Below are positions 1 through 8,696 of a stretch of DNA of 64,000 bases, piece by piece. Source of the stretch: an uncultured Lachnospiraceae bacterium. GTDB lineage: Bacteria; Bacillota; Clostridia; Lachnospirales; Lachnospiraceae. How positions within the stretch are numbered: position 1 is the stretch's first letter; every line of letters starts with the position of its first letter. The DNA is taken from the NCBI GenBank assembly GCA_946628415.1, contig CAMOWK010000004.1, positions 1-64,000 of the forward strand, read 5' to 3'. Below the pieces are notes generated by a model. It had not been told where the DNA came from. It did no database searches and saw nothing but the letters and a program-made list of their open reading frames with translations. The position numbers and the translations under genes were made by a program.

Positions 1-128
1 GAATGACAGCTACGGGCAATACGAATGAATTCATTATGGCCAATACTGATAAGACAGCCGTGGAGATAGAGTGGAAGCTGGACACACCGGTGAGAGAGGA
101 TATTTATCAGTATATTGTTAATGGATGA
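1..128 (+). CDS. C-terminal end of an unidentified protein (partial)
   Basis: The first complete codon is at 3 and the frame stays open to a TGA at 126-128, giving about 41 residues that end in DIYQYIVNG. The gene would begin outside the window. The segment is polar and acidic and looks like the end of a soluble or extracellular domain, but I do not recognise the family. The next 180 bases hold only a second fragment, so this end may itself belong to a decayed gene. Confidence 0.4.
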   Translation, partial: MTATGNTNEFIMANTDKTAVEIEWKLDTPVREDIYQYIVNG

Positions 129-141
129 GCTGGAGGGTTAA

Positions 142-237
142 TCTTCAAGGTTTGTAGTATTTGCAACAATTATTTGTTGGCTAAATTACTTTGGTACCAA
201 GAAAGATAAAGAAGCTAAGAAGAATGAAGTGGCTTAA
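142..237 (+). pseudogene. Remnant encoding the end of a membrane or anchored protein
   Basis: A frame open from 142 to the TAA at 235-237 encodes a hydrophobic stretch (FVVFATIICWLNYF) followed by a Lys/Glu-rich tail (KKDKEAKKNEVA). It has no start codon or ribosome site and follows a stop in the same frame at 139-141. The pattern fits the last membrane helix and cytoplasmic tail of a lost gene. Family unknown. Confidence 0.35.
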
Positions 238-308
238 ATAAATGTAATACAATATTCAGTGGAAGGGCGTTACAAGTAGATACTTGTGGCGCTTTTTCAT
301 CTATTTCA

Positions 309-378
309 ATGATAGAGTATTGACAAAATGCTATCATCAAGTTATCCTTATGATAGGAAATATCAAAAAACCTATCAT
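309..378 (+). promoter_or_regulatory. Toxin-antitoxin promoter with two identical palindromic operators
   Basis: A -35 TTGACA (320-325) and -10 TATCCT (343-348) are 17 bp apart. ATGATAG at 309-315 pairs with CTATCAT at 331-337 across 15 bp, flanking the -35. The same pair recurs at 350-356 and 372-378, again across 15 bp, just downstream of the -10. Two identical inverted repeats bracketing a promoter are typical of autoregulated toxin-antitoxin operons. The likely binder is the helix-turn-helix antitoxin encoded at 816. Confidence 0.75.
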
Positions 379-409
379 TCATTAATTTGATTATATGGAG
401 GATAGAATA

Positions 410-799
410 ATGAATAATATAACTCAAGAGGAGATTGAAGAATATCTCTCAGATGTAAAAAAGGCGGTATCTGAAGACAGATATAGATTGGATCGTAATA
501 GTAGAAGACAGGATAATATTGATTTGTTCATTAATTATGTTATTGATGAATCTAAAGCAAAAGATATCATACTGAGTTTGGAGGTTATAGATTTTTCTGA
601 AATAGTACAAAACGAACATGTTGGATTTGAACATGAAATGCTATATATTTTTGGAAAGGATGTTCAATTGCTGGAGAGAACTGGAACTGAAGAAGTGACA
701 GTTTCACTCTACATTAAATTTAACAAGTTGGAAAACAATTATGTGATTGTGATTTCATTTCATGAACAACATTATCCATTAAATTACTATTTTAGATAA
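410..799 (+). CDS. MqsR-like toxin of a type II toxin-antitoxin pair
   Basis: This 129-residue protein resembles the MqsR/RelE-fold mRNA interferases. An early VKKAV helix is followed by Arg/Asn-rich residues, a DIILSLEVIDFSEI segment like the MqsR core, and a terminal strand VIVISFHE matching the MqsR C-terminal strand; about 20 extra residues follow the usual end. MqsR toxins cleave mRNA and are neutralised by MqsA. The ATG at 410 is chosen because GGAGGA at 397-402 sits 7-8 nt upstream; an earlier ATG at 395 lies inside that site. The stop is 16 nt from the antitoxin start, so the two are co-translated. The sequence is AT-richer than later genes, suggesting acquisition. Active-site residues were not mapped. 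Confidence 0.65.
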   Translation: MNNITQEEIEEYLSDVKKAVSEDRYRLDRNSRRQDNIDLFINYVIDESKAKDIILSLEVIDFSEIVQNEHVGFEHEMLYIFGKDVQLLERTGTEEVTVSLYIKFNKLENNYVIVISFHEQHYPLNYYFR

Positions 800-815
800 A
801 AAGGAGATGGTTGAT

Positions 816-1817
816 ATGTTAGCGAAGGAAAGAAGAGACTTCTGTATAGGATGTCGCAAAGAAGTAGAATATTATCTGAAGAAAAAAGATATTAAAAAAA
901 TAATAAAAGACAAAGAGTTTAGTTTTACGATTACAACAGCTATATGTTCTGAATGTGGCGAAGAATTAAGTTTCCCAGGGCTGCTCGATTATAATATTAG
1001 AGAAATTGATAAACAGTATAGAGAGGCGGAAGGGTTGGTAAGCATTAATGATATACAGAAATTAATGAGCATATATAAGATTGGAAAAGCTCCTTTATCG
1101 CTTGCTCTTGGATTTGGAGAAATTACAATTACTAGATATTTGGAAGGGCAGATACCATCAAAAGAATATTCAGATGTGATAAAGACTGCGCTTACTTCTC
1201 CGGAATACATGAAAAAATGCCTTTTTGATAATAGAGATAAAATATCTGAAACTGCATTTCGAAAAGCAATCGGGGCTGTTGAAAGCACTGAAAAACTATT
1301 CTCGATTTCTCCAAAGATGATAGGGGTTATAGCTTATGTATTTAATAAATTAGAGGAAGTAACTCCATTAATGCTACAAAAGCTTCTTTATTATGTTCAG
1401 GGTATATACTCAGCATTATATGATACACCTATATTTGAAGAGGATTGTAGGGCTTGGATACATGGTCCTGTATATTATGAGGTTTTTGAGTTGTTTAGAG
1501 ATTTTAAGTATAATCCAATAGATGATGCTCGTTTTGCTTTATTTAATGGATCGAAAGATAATTTATCTGCTGAAGAGAAAGAGGTTATTGATTTAGTTGT
1601 TGATACGTTTGGAATGTATGGTGGTAAAACATTGGAAAGAATAACACATCATGAAACTCCTTGGGTAAATGCTCGAAGAGGTTATGGCGATGATGTTAAA
1701 TCTAATGAGATTATATCTAAGAAGGCAATAACTGAGTATTTTAGGTATATAGGAAAACAGTATGATTTAAAATCAGAAGAAGGTTTGATGAGCTATATTC
1801 ATTCAATATTAGGTTAA
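816..1817 (+). CDS. MqsA-type zinc finger/HTH antitoxin fused to a Panacea (DUF4065, SocA-like) domain
   Basis: 333 residues in three parts. The N-terminus has two CxxC pairs (Cys10/13 and Cys44/47), the zinc-binding layout of MqsA/YgiT antitoxins. Residues about 77-125 form an Xre-like helix-turn-helix (SINDIQKLMSIYKIGKAPLS). Residues about 165-310 match the Panacea/SocA domain, with MLQKLLYYVQG, WIHGPVYYEVF and HHETPW motifs. Panacea domains neutralise many unrelated toxins, and MqsA zinc domains bind MqsR, so this protein probably both represses the promoter and neutralises the toxin. The ATG at 816 lies 9 nt after AAGGAG (801-806); the ATG at 807 abuts that site and is rejected. Confidence 0.8.
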   Translation: MLAKERRDFCIGCRKEVEYYLKKKDIKKIIKDKEFSFTITTAICSECGEELSFPGLLDYNIREIDKQYREAEGLVSINDIQKLMSIYKIGKAPLSLALGFGEITITRYLEGQIPSKEYSDVIKTALTSPEYMKKCLFDNRDKISETAFRKAIGAVESTEKLFSISPKMIGVIAYVFNKLEEVTPLMLQKLLYYVQGIYSALYDTPIFEEDCRAWIHGPVYYEVFELFRDFKYNPIDDARFALFNGSKDNLSAEEKEVIDLVVDTFGMYGGKTLERITHHETPWVNARRGYGDDVKSNEIISKKAITEYFRYIGKQYDLKSEEGLMSYIHSILG

Positions 1818-1826
1818 TTTTATTGA

Positions 1827-2021
1827 TATGGTGATATGAAAGATGGCTGGGAATTTCCGGGCGGAAAGATAGAAGAAGGGGAAACTCCGGAGGCCGCAAT
1901 AGTAAGAGAGATAAGAGAAGAACTTGATGCATTAATAAAAGTAGAAATGTATATTGATTCGGTAGACTGGCTGCCGGCAGATATAACCATTATTGATAAA
2001 GTTAAAAGTATAATGGGTTAA
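1827..2021 (+). pseudogene. Truncated Nudix (MutT-type) hydrolase with internal deletion
   Basis: Homology starts abruptly at 1827, ten bases after the antitoxin stop, with [14 protein letters not shown], the mid-protein segment of (d)NTP pyrophosphohydrolases. A complete Nudix box follows ([10 protein letters not shown] to REIREEL). After [11 protein letters not shown] the sequence jumps to the family's last helix ([11 protein letters not shown]), so roughly the middle third is missing in frame. The N-terminal strand carrying the nucleotide pocket is also absent. An ATG at 1836 exists without a convincing ribosome site. Most likely a dead fragment left when the toxin-antitoxin unit arrived. 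Confidence 0.8.
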
Positions 2022-2054
2022 ATCTTTTTTTGTATAGAAAGGGACACGGAATTA

Positions 2055-2990
2055 ATGAAAAAGATAAGTGACATTATAGGGAAATTCATGGCAATCATAG
2101 TATTGATGGTAGCGATTATAGCACTTTTTATTCCGAAGACATGCCTTTGGATAGATACGGGTTGGATAAATTATCTTCTCATGGTTGTAATGTTTGGAAT
2201 GGGACTTACACTAAAAATAGAAGATTTTGTCATAGTTTTCAAAAGACCGAAGGATATAATAATCGGATGTGTTGCCCAGTTCACCATCATGCCACTTTTG
2301 GCTTTTGGATTAGGAAAGATATTTGGACTGGAAGCAGGACTTATGGCGGGTGTCATACTGGTCGGAACATGCCCGGGTGGTACTTCGAGCAACGTGATTA
2401 CATACCTGAGTAAGGGAGATGTTGCTCTTTCTGTTGGAATGACGAGTGTCAATACATTGCTTGCACCGTTCCTGACACCGGCTATAACCTATCTGCTTCT
2501 TCGGACAACAGTTTCAGTAGACGTGCTTGGCATGTTTCTTTCGATAATCAAAGTGGTTATTATACCTATTTCGCTGGGCTTTGTTATTAACAAGATATGG
2601 GGAAAACATACAGAAAAAATATCTGATGTGCTGCCACTAGTATCAGTTTTGGCTATTACTCTTATCGTTGCATCTGTTGTGTCACACAATTCTGAAAGGA
2701 TTCTGGAGACCGGCGTTATAGTATTTGTAGTAGTTATACTTCACAATGTATTTGGTTATCTGGCAGGATACCTGCTTGGAATGTTACTGAAACTTCCACT
2801 GGGCAAGAAGAAGGCTCTGGCAATCGAAATAGGAATGCAGAATTCGGGACTGGCTACATCTCTTGCTCAAACTGCTTTTCCGAATCTGATGATGGTTACA
2901 GTACCCGGTGCGATTTTTTCTGTGTGGCACAATATATCCGGAGCACTGCTTGCAAATGTACTGCGAGTGATTAAATCAAAAGATAACTAA
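2055..2990 (+). CDS. Bile acid:sodium symporter (BASS) family transporter
   Basis: 311 residues with about ten hydrophobic helices and no signal peptide. The segment VGTCPGGTSSNVITYLSKGD and the later SVNTLLAPFLTPAITY are hallmarks of the BASS family, sodium-coupled carriers of organic anions (bile acids, pantoate, pyruvate and similar acids). The substrate cannot be told from sequence. Length is normal. It stands alone, closed by a clear terminator at 3002-3045. The ribosome site ahead of the ATG at 2055 is weak. Confidence 0.88.
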   Translation: MKKISDIIGKFMAIIVLMVAIIALFIPKTCLWIDTGWINYLLMVVMFGMGLTLKIEDFVIVFKRPKDIIIGCVAQFTIMPLLAFGLGKIFGLEAGLMAGVILVGTCPGGTSSNVITYLSKGDVALSVGMTSVNTLLAPFLTPAITYLLLRTTVSVDVLGMFLSIIKVVIIPISLGFVINKIWGKHTEKISDVLPLVSVLAITLIVASVVSHNSERILETGVIVFVVVILHNVFGYLAGYLLGMLLKLPLGKKKALAIEIGMQNSGLATSLAQTAFPNLMMVTVPGAIFSVWHNISGALLANVLRVIKSKDN

Positions 2991-3001
2991 TTTTCGAAAA
3001 T

Positions 3002-3045
3002 AAAGGGATACGCTTTTTGATAAAAATGCAAGTATCCCTTTTTTA
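3002..3045 (+). terminator. Rho-independent terminator after the BASS carrier
   Basis: AAAGGGATAC at 3002-3011 pairs with GTATCCCTTT at 3032-3041 and runs into a T-tract. Confidence 0.85.
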
Positions 3046-3094
3046 TTGTGCATAACAACAATACCTATTACAAATAAAAGGATGTATTCCTAAT

Positions 3095-3149
3095 GTGACT
3101 AATCTGTCACTTAAAGAGTCACTGCCAAGTCATAATGATGTGTTATATT
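3095..3149 (+). promoter_or_regulatory. Candidate response-regulator boxes and promoter of the ABC exporter operon
   Basis: GTCAC-type repeats start at 3106, 3118 and 3129 (the last is GTCAT), spaced 12 and 11 bp, on one face of the helix. The first also forms an inverted repeat with GTGAC at 3095-3099. An extended -10 (TGT plus TATATT, 3141-3149) follows with no usable -35; the third repeat lies close to where a -35 would be. This is the layout of promoters activated by OmpR-family regulators, and one is encoded at 7026. Confidence 0.55.
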
Positions 3150-3231
3150 TATAACTGTGAAAGGGAAATGACCCTGATAACAAAAAAACAGATAAGAATC
3201 ACAGAAGATTCAGATATGAAAGGATAATGCA

Positions 3232-3921
3232 ATGGAAATCTTAAGATGTGAAGGAGTTTCAAAAATATATGGTTCAGGAGATACAGAAGTAAGAGCTCTG
3301 GATAATGTAAACTTTTCTGTTGAGAAGGGTGAGTTTGTATCTATCATTGGTCCTTCGGGAAGCGGCAAATCAACACTGCTTCATATACTTGGCGGAGTTG
3401 ATAAACCGACTGAGGGAAAAGTTTATATTGATGGTACGGACATTCACAGTTTAGACGAAGATAAGCTGGCAATCTTCAGACGTAGACAGATAGGTCTTGT
3501 ATATCAGTTCTATAACCTGATGCCGGTTCTGAATATTGATGAGAATATAGCGCTTCCACATCTTCTGGACGGCAGGGCTCTTGATAAGGAGAGGCTTGAC
3601 AGTGTGGTTGAACATCTGGGACTTACAGACAGAAGAGGAAATCTTCCAAATCAGCTTTCGGGCGGACAGCAGCAGAGGGTTTCAATAGGAAGAGCACTTT
3701 ACAGTCACCCGGCAATACTTCTGGCAGATGAGCCTACAGGAAACCTCGACAGGAAGACGGGAGAAGAGATAATAGAGCTTCTTAAAGAATCTAATAAGGT
3801 CAACAAACAGACATTAATACTTATCACTCACGATGAAGGTCTCGCTATGCAGGCGGACAGAGTGATAAGTATTGAGGATGGCTGCATTATACATAATGAA
3901 CGCGTCAGAAATATAGTGTAG
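3232..3921 (+). CDS. ABC transporter ATP-binding protein, MacB/SalX-like
   Basis: 229 residues forming one nucleotide-binding domain: Walker A GPSGSGKS, Q-loop in VYQFYNLMP, signature LSGGQQQR, Walker B ILLADEP and switch His in LITHDE. It is the FtsX-partner type used in antimicrobial-peptide and lipoprotein export. It energises the permease at 3998. AAAGGA precedes the ATG. The following response regulator and kinase make a self-regulated peptide or antibiotic resistance module likely. The substrate is not evident. Confidence 0.93.
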   Translation: MEILRCEGVSKIYGSGDTEVRALDNVNFSVEKGEFVSIIGPSGSGKSTLLHILGGVDKPTEGKVYIDGTDIHSLDEDKLAIFRRRQIGLVYQFYNLMPVLNIDENIALPHLLDGRALDKERLDSVVEHLGLTDRRGNLPNQLSGGQQQRVSIGRALYSHPAILLADEPTGNLDRKTGEEIIELLKESNKVNKQTLILITHDEGLAMQADRVISIEDGCIIHNERVRNIV

Positions 3922-3941
3922 TCATCCCTCAAAGGAGCTAA

Positions 3942-3995
3942 ATGTATCAGATGCAGATTGATAGTATAAACAGGATATATATAAACGGTAAATAA
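3942..3995 (+). CDS. 17-residue leader ORF coupled to the permease
   Basis: An ATG at 3942 follows a strong AAAGGAG at 3931-3937, and the frame (MYQMQIDSINRIYINGK) ends at 3995, two bases before the permease ATG. The permease has no good ribosome site of its own, so ribosomes finishing this short frame probably reinitiate on it. The peptide is likely unimportant in itself. This is inference from spacing and ribosome-site strength. Confidence 0.5.
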   Translation: MYQMQIDSINRIYINGK

Positions 3996-3997
3996 AA

Positions 3998-6943
3998 ATG
4001 AAAAACAAGAAAATTATATTTCAGGTAACTAAAACATATATGAAAAAGAATAAGAAACGTACCATTATTACTTTTGCAGGTATTCTTGTAATGGTAGTTC
4101 TTATGACAGCTGTATTCATTGGAAAAGATACAGTAATGGACTTTATGAGACGTGCCGTTGAAGCAGATCAGGGTAAATGGCACTATCAGGTCTATGACGT
4201 AACTAAGGAAGAGGTTGATGAAATCTCAGGTCTTGAGTCGGTTGATAAGCTTGAAGTTTCCAGACCGCTTGGATATACAGACTTTCCTGAAAGCAAAAAT
4301 GTAGAAACGCCATTTCTTGAGTTAAAGGGCTATTCAGGTGAACTGTTTGACTGGATGAATATAAATGTAATTAGAGGCAGGGCTCCTGAAAATGAAAATG
4401 AAATCCTTTTAAGTGAGCGTGCTATTAAGGATGGCGCTGATATTAATGTTGGTGACACTGTTGAAGTTGATGCATTTGACAGATATGTACATGCCTTTTA
4501 TATGGAAGGAGAAGAGAAAAAAATTGCAGCGGGAAAAGCTCCCGGTGTGATAACATTTGGCTCCAGTTTCAGCATTGAACATGGTACTACAGTCAAGGCT
4601 CCGCCACATTTCGCATACTGGCCGGAAAATGATGAGTTTGAAGAAATACATGAGCCAACCGGTCTCAAGGGCACATATACTATAGTGGGAATCATGGAAA
4701 CTCCAAGCTACGAAGCTGATGGGCATGGTGGATACACAGCACTGACTAAGATGGATAAGGCTTTGTCAGATGATGAAGTTGTGAATATTGTGTTCACCAG
4801 AGACTTAAGATCAGGTGAAGATACAGAAGGTGAGATAGCCCGAATCATAGACAGTCATAGGACTGAATCGGAAAGAGCCAAGGTGGAAGAAAACGGAGTG
4901 GCTCATGTGATGAAGGATGGAACACGTATTCCGATGGAAAACGGTCAGATTATGGTGAATGATCTTCTGCTTGTATTTGCTGCAAAGGGAACTGATGCCA
5001 ATATCAATATGCTAATGATATTCTTTCAGGCATTCTTCATTATCCTTATTTCAGCAGCATCACTTGTCCTTATCTATAATGTATTCAGCATGTCTTATAA
5101 AGAGAGAAGTCATTATCTTGGAATGCTTTCATCAGTTGGGGCAACCAGAACACAGAAAAAATGGAGTGTCTATTACGAGAGTTTTGTTCTGCTTATTTTG
5201 GCACTGCCCGTTGGTATAATCCTCGGACTTCTTGTGGTTAAGGGTGGAATGATGCTTCTTTATCCGCATTTTTCAGATATTTTATCAAGTATCGCGACAA
5301 ATGTTATTACAGGGAAAAGCTGTGAAATTGACTATCATTTAATAATAAATCCACTTAACATACTCTTTGTTATTCTATTCTCAGCGGCAGCAGTCTGGAT
5401 ATCGGCATGGATTCCTGCCATGAAGATCAGTAAGGTTGGACCGATCGAGAGTATAAGGGGAAATGATGATACAGGCATTAAGTCTAAGAAGAAGGGATAT
5501 AAGACACATCTTAATCTAATGATGAAGGGGCGCCCGGAGAAACTTCTATCAGCGGCTTCAATCAGCAGGAACAGACATTCCACCAGAGGTATTATCAGAA
5601 GTATTACAGTATTTATATCGCTTACACTGATCACTGCATTTGCGGTAAGAAGCTTTACTGATATTGTCAAATCCAGGACTGAGCAGGAGGATGTAAATAT
5701 TGGATCCCGATATGAAGGCTATGACTATTCATTTATGTTTGATGATGATGACACGCAGTATTATTCCGGAAAAGATGATATAGTAAATTCGGATGAAGTT
5801 ACTGATTATGTTGAAATGAAAATTGAATTTGGTGGCTGTAATATATCTCTTTCAGATTTTTCTGAGCAGTATAGAAATGATCTGAACAGAATAATAGACC
5901 TTTATTATCCCGGGGAAAAGCCTGAAATCGTAGTTGAAAACTTTCTTGAGCCTGAGGAAATATGGGCTAATCCTTCGGTGAATATTATAACTCTTTCTGA
6001 TAATGATTTTGCAAGGGTGGCTAAGAATGCCGGAGTCGATATATCGGCAGAAAACCCTGTTCTTGCCTATGATAAGCTTGTTCTTTCGACAGATAAATAT
6101 GAGTTTACATTTGATGGAGCGGTTAAACCCGGCTATACATCTTATGAAGTAAATAAACCTTTTAACTTTAAGGCAGGCGATAAAGTAAATATGATGTATG
6201 CTGATTATGACGCTGACTCAGAAGAGGTTAAAGAAATAGACATACCGGTAACGTTTTCCGGTTATATAGATGCAGCGGATATTGAGGAATATTACAAACT
6301 TCAGGGAGCGTCAGCGTGGTTTATTATCTCCGAATCCACAAGTGAGTATATAAAGAGCCTTACCCCGGAGTCTGATGGAATATTTGGAATAAGACAGATA
6401 CTGTTCAGTGTTAATACAAATGACTCAAGGCTGGTCAGAAAACTGTCACAGCTTAAAGATGAATTCGATAACAGCGCTATACGACCGGCATCAATGATGA
6501 CAGGGCTCAGTGATTTTAAAAAGGCTGTGACCAGGATTATAAGTATCGTAGCGGTATGCTTTACATTACTAATTGCACTTATCTGTATGCTTAATCTTTA
6601 TAATTCTGTAATGGGCAGAAGACTTTCAAGACATCAGGAACTTTCTGTTCTTAAGTCCATGGGAATGACAGGAGCTCAGAGGAAGAAAATGCTCCTCCTT
6701 GAAAATCTTCGCCTGATTCTGAAATCAATCATCTATTCAGGATTTATTACAGGAGCTTTCGTAGTTGCTATTCGTTTTATTCTGAACAGCAGACTTGGCA
6801 GGATGAGCTTTACATTACCGGTATGGATAATACTTATAACTATTGCCGGAAGTTTTATCTCACTTCTGTTCTTTACCGTGCTTTGCTACAAAGATGATAA
6901 GAACATTACTTTGATTGACGAAGTCAGAACAGATATGATTTAA
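3998..6943 (+). CDS. Large FtsX-like ABC transporter permease
   Basis: 981 residues. An N-terminal helix (about 25-45) is followed by a long MacB-like periplasmic-type domain (about 50-330). Then come three helices typical of FtsX (FQAFFIILISAASLVLIYN onward, SHYLGMLSSVGATRTQKK coupling segment). A second extracellular domain (about 570-840) and a second FtsX core follow (RLSRHQELSVLKSMGMTGAQ). The two-core layout means one chain can form the whole permease with the ATPase at 3232. Start chosen at the ATG following the leader ORF. Likely exports or senses a peptide or lipid-targeting compound; substrate unknown. Confidence 0.88.
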   Translation: MKNKKIIFQVTKTYMKKNKKRTIITFAGILVMVVLMTAVFIGKDTVMDFMRRAVEADQGKWHYQVYDVTKEEVDEISGLESVDKLEVSRPLGYTDFPESKNVETPFLELKGYSGELFDWMNINVIRGRAPENENEILLSERAIKDGADINVGDTVEVDAFDRYVHAFYMEGEEKKIAAGKAPGVITFGSSFSIEHGTTVKAPPHFAYWPENDEFEEIHEPTGLKGTYTIVGIMETPSYEADGHGGYTALTKMDKALSDDEVVNIVFTRDLRSGEDTEGEIARIIDSHRTESERAKVEENGVAHVMKDGTRIPMENGQIMVNDLLLVFAAKGTDANINMLMIFFQAFFIILISAASLVLIYNVFSMSYKERSHYLGMLSSVGATRTQKKWSVYYESFVLLILALPVGIILGLLVVKGGMMLLYPHFSDILSSIATNVITGKSCEIDYHLIINPLNILFVILFSAAAVWISAWIPAMKISKVGPIESIRGNDDTGIKSKKKGYKTHLNLMMKGRPEKLLSAASISRNRHSTRGIIRSITVFISLTLITAFAVRSFTDIVKSRTEQEDVNIGSRYEGYDYSFMFDDDDTQYYSGKDDIVNSDEVTDYVEMKIEFGGCNISLSDFSEQYRNDLNRIIDLYYPGEKPEIVVENFLEPEEIWANPSVNIITLSDNDFARVAKNAGVDISAENPVLAYDKLVLSTDKYEFTFDGAVKPGYTSYEVNKPFNFKAGDKVNMMYADYDADSEEVKEIDIPVTFSGYIDAADIEEYYKLQGASAWFIISESTSEYIKSLTPESDGIFGIRQILFSVNTNDSRLVRKLSQLKDEFDNSAIRPASMMTGLSDFKKAVTRIISIVAVCFTLLIALICMLNLYNSVMGRRLSRHQELSVLKSMGMTGAQRKKMLLLENLRLILKSIIYSGFITGAFVVAIRFILNSRLGRMSFTLPVWIILITIAGSFISLLFFTVLCYKDDKNITLIDEVRTDMI

Positions 6944-7025
6944 TAAACATATTGTTTCACATGATTTATAGATAGTAGTTAATCACTCTGAGACTTAGTC
7001 TCTCAGGAAAAACTGAGGATAAAAA

Positions 7026-7700
7026 ATGAAAGTATTTATAGTTGAAGATGATCCGATAATTGTCGAAGGTCTTACCATAGCGCTAAGTCAGGAGGGCTAT
7101 GATGTAGCATCTTTCGGAAATGTATCGGATGCAATTAAAGAAATAGATGGAGAGGCGCACTATGACGTGTGCCTTCTTGATGTTAATCTGCCGGACGGAG
7201 ACGGATTTCAGGTATGTAAGGCTATACGAAGTAAATCGGATGTGCCGGTTATATTTCTTACTGCCTGTGATGATGAAATACATACTGTCCTTGCATTTGA
7301 ACAGGGGGCAGATGACTATATAGCAAAGCCGTTTCGTATTAGGGAGCTTATAGCCAGAATTAAGGCGATACTCCGCAGAACAAAGAACGATCAGAGCAGG
7401 GAAGAAACTGTAAAGGTTGGCGGGAATATCGTTGATATAATGAGTGGAAAGGTTTTCCGTAACGGTGAGGAGATATTTCTTTCTGCAGTGGAATACAGGC
7501 TTCTCCTTACCTTCGTTAAAAGCAGGGGACAGCTTCTTACACGTCAGCAGATACTCACAGCGATGTGGGACAGCGCGGGAGACTTTGTAAATGATAACAC
7601 ACTCACGGTTTATGTAAGACGCCTAAGGAAAAAACTGGAAGAACCGGGTGACAGTCCGGTGATAGCAACAGTTCGGGGCGTGGGCTATCGAATGGACTGA
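7026..7700 (+). CDS. OmpR/PhoB-family response regulator
   Basis: 224 residues: receiver domain (1-115) with acidic pair Asp8-Asp9, phosphoacceptor Asp52 in LLDVNLPDGDG and Lys in IAKPF. The C-terminal winged helix (130-224) ends with ATVRGVGYRMD. Encoded 82 nt after the permease and 54 nt before its kinase. The GTCAC-type repeats at 3106-3133 are its most likely target, making the locus autoregulated. Confidence 0.93.
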   Translation: MKVFIVEDDPIIVEGLTIALSQEGYDVASFGNVSDAIKEIDGEAHYDVCLLDVNLPDGDGFQVCKAIRSKSDVPVIFLTACDDEIHTVLAFEQGADDYIAKPFRIRELIARIKAILRRTKNDQSREETVKVGGNIVDIMSGKVFRNGEEIFLSAVEYRLLLTFVKSRGQLLTRQQILTAMWDSAGDFVNDNTLTVYVRRLRKKLEEPGDSPVIATVRGVGYRMD

Positions 7701-7754
7701 AAAATGCATCCCGGGGTATGGTTAAAAGTATTAATAAGGTGAAGGAACAGAGGT

Positions 7755-8666
7755 ATGTTATATATAATTATCGTCATTCTTGCTTTAGTTATATTGGGAC
7801 TTATCATTTTCATTTTAATGCAGAAAAGACGGCAGGAAAAACAGATACAGGAGCTCATAGAATATCTGACGAGAGTTCAGGACTTTGCAGATCTTCCGGG
7901 AATGCAGGAGATAACGGAAGGACGAATAGGCATTCTTCAAAGCGAGATATATAAAGTGGTAACGATTCTGAAACAGGAGTATTCCTCTGAACATAAGCAG
8001 AAGAAATATATGTCGGATATGATGTCGGATATATCTCATCAGTTCAAGACACCGCTCACAGCCATCTCGCTCATGACGGAACTTCTGATGAATCCGGGAG
8101 TGACTGAGGAACAGCGTCTTGAGTATGCGTCAAAGATAGACTCTCAGGTAGGCAAGATGACATGGCTTATAAAGAATCTCCTTACTCTCTCGCAGCTTGA
8201 AGCGGGAGTGCTTGAAATGAAACGAGAAAAGATAATGCTCGCGGATATGATGTCAGAGATAGAGAACAGCCTTGAAGTTTTGGCAGAGGCTTCGGAGGTA
8301 GAACTTAAGATAGAAACTCCGGAAGGATTCAGCATCACCGGAGATAGTCACTGGCTTAGGGAAGCATTGACAAATATAATTAAAAACAGTATTGAGCATA
8401 CAGCATCGGGTGGAACTGTCAGGGTAACATCCGGTGACAACAATATATTTACCTGTATCAAAATATCAGACAACGGTAAGGGTATAGCAAAGGAACATCT
8501 GCCCCATATATTTGAAAGATTTTATAAGGCTGACAATACTTCAAAGAACAGTGTCGGTATCGGGCTTGCAATGGCAAAACAGATAATCAGTCTTCATGGC
8601 GGTACGATTGAAGTGGAGAGCGAAGCAAGTAAAGGAACTGCATTTACTGTCAAACTGTATCATTAG
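7755..8666 (+). CDS. Sensor histidine kinase with minimal sensor
   Basis: 303 residues. One N-terminal membrane helix (1-22), then a coiled linker, HisKA domain with phospho-His95 in ISHQFKTPLTAI, and HATPase_c domain with N-box (NIIKNSIEH), G1 (DNGKGIAKEH) and GIGLAMAKQI. There is no extracellular sensing domain, so it may read the transporter's state rather than the ligand. This is known for short kinases paired with BceAB-like exporters, but inferred here. GAGG-type ribosome site before the ATG at 7755. Confidence 0.9.
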   Translation: MLYIIIVILALVILGLIIFILMQKRRQEKQIQELIEYLTRVQDFADLPGMQEITEGRIGILQSEIYKVVTILKQEYSSEHKQKKYMSDMMSDISHQFKTPLTAISLMTELLMNPGVTEEQRLEYASKIDSQVGKMTWLIKNLLTLSQLEAGVLEMKREKIMLADMMSEIENSLEVLAEASEVELKIETPEGFSITGDSHWLREALTNIIKNSIEHTASGGTVRVTSGDNNIFTCIKISDNGKGIAKEHLPHIFERFYKADNTSKNSVGIGLAMAKQIISLHGGTIEVESEASKGTAFTVKLYH

Positions 8667-8696
8667 TATATCACCCAAACAGGTGGAATGAGATTT

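Noticed and set aside
7718..7954. 78-codon frame overlapping the kinase start
   Set aside because: It lies in another frame within a clear histidine kinase gene, with Cys/Ser/His-rich composition and no homology recognised.
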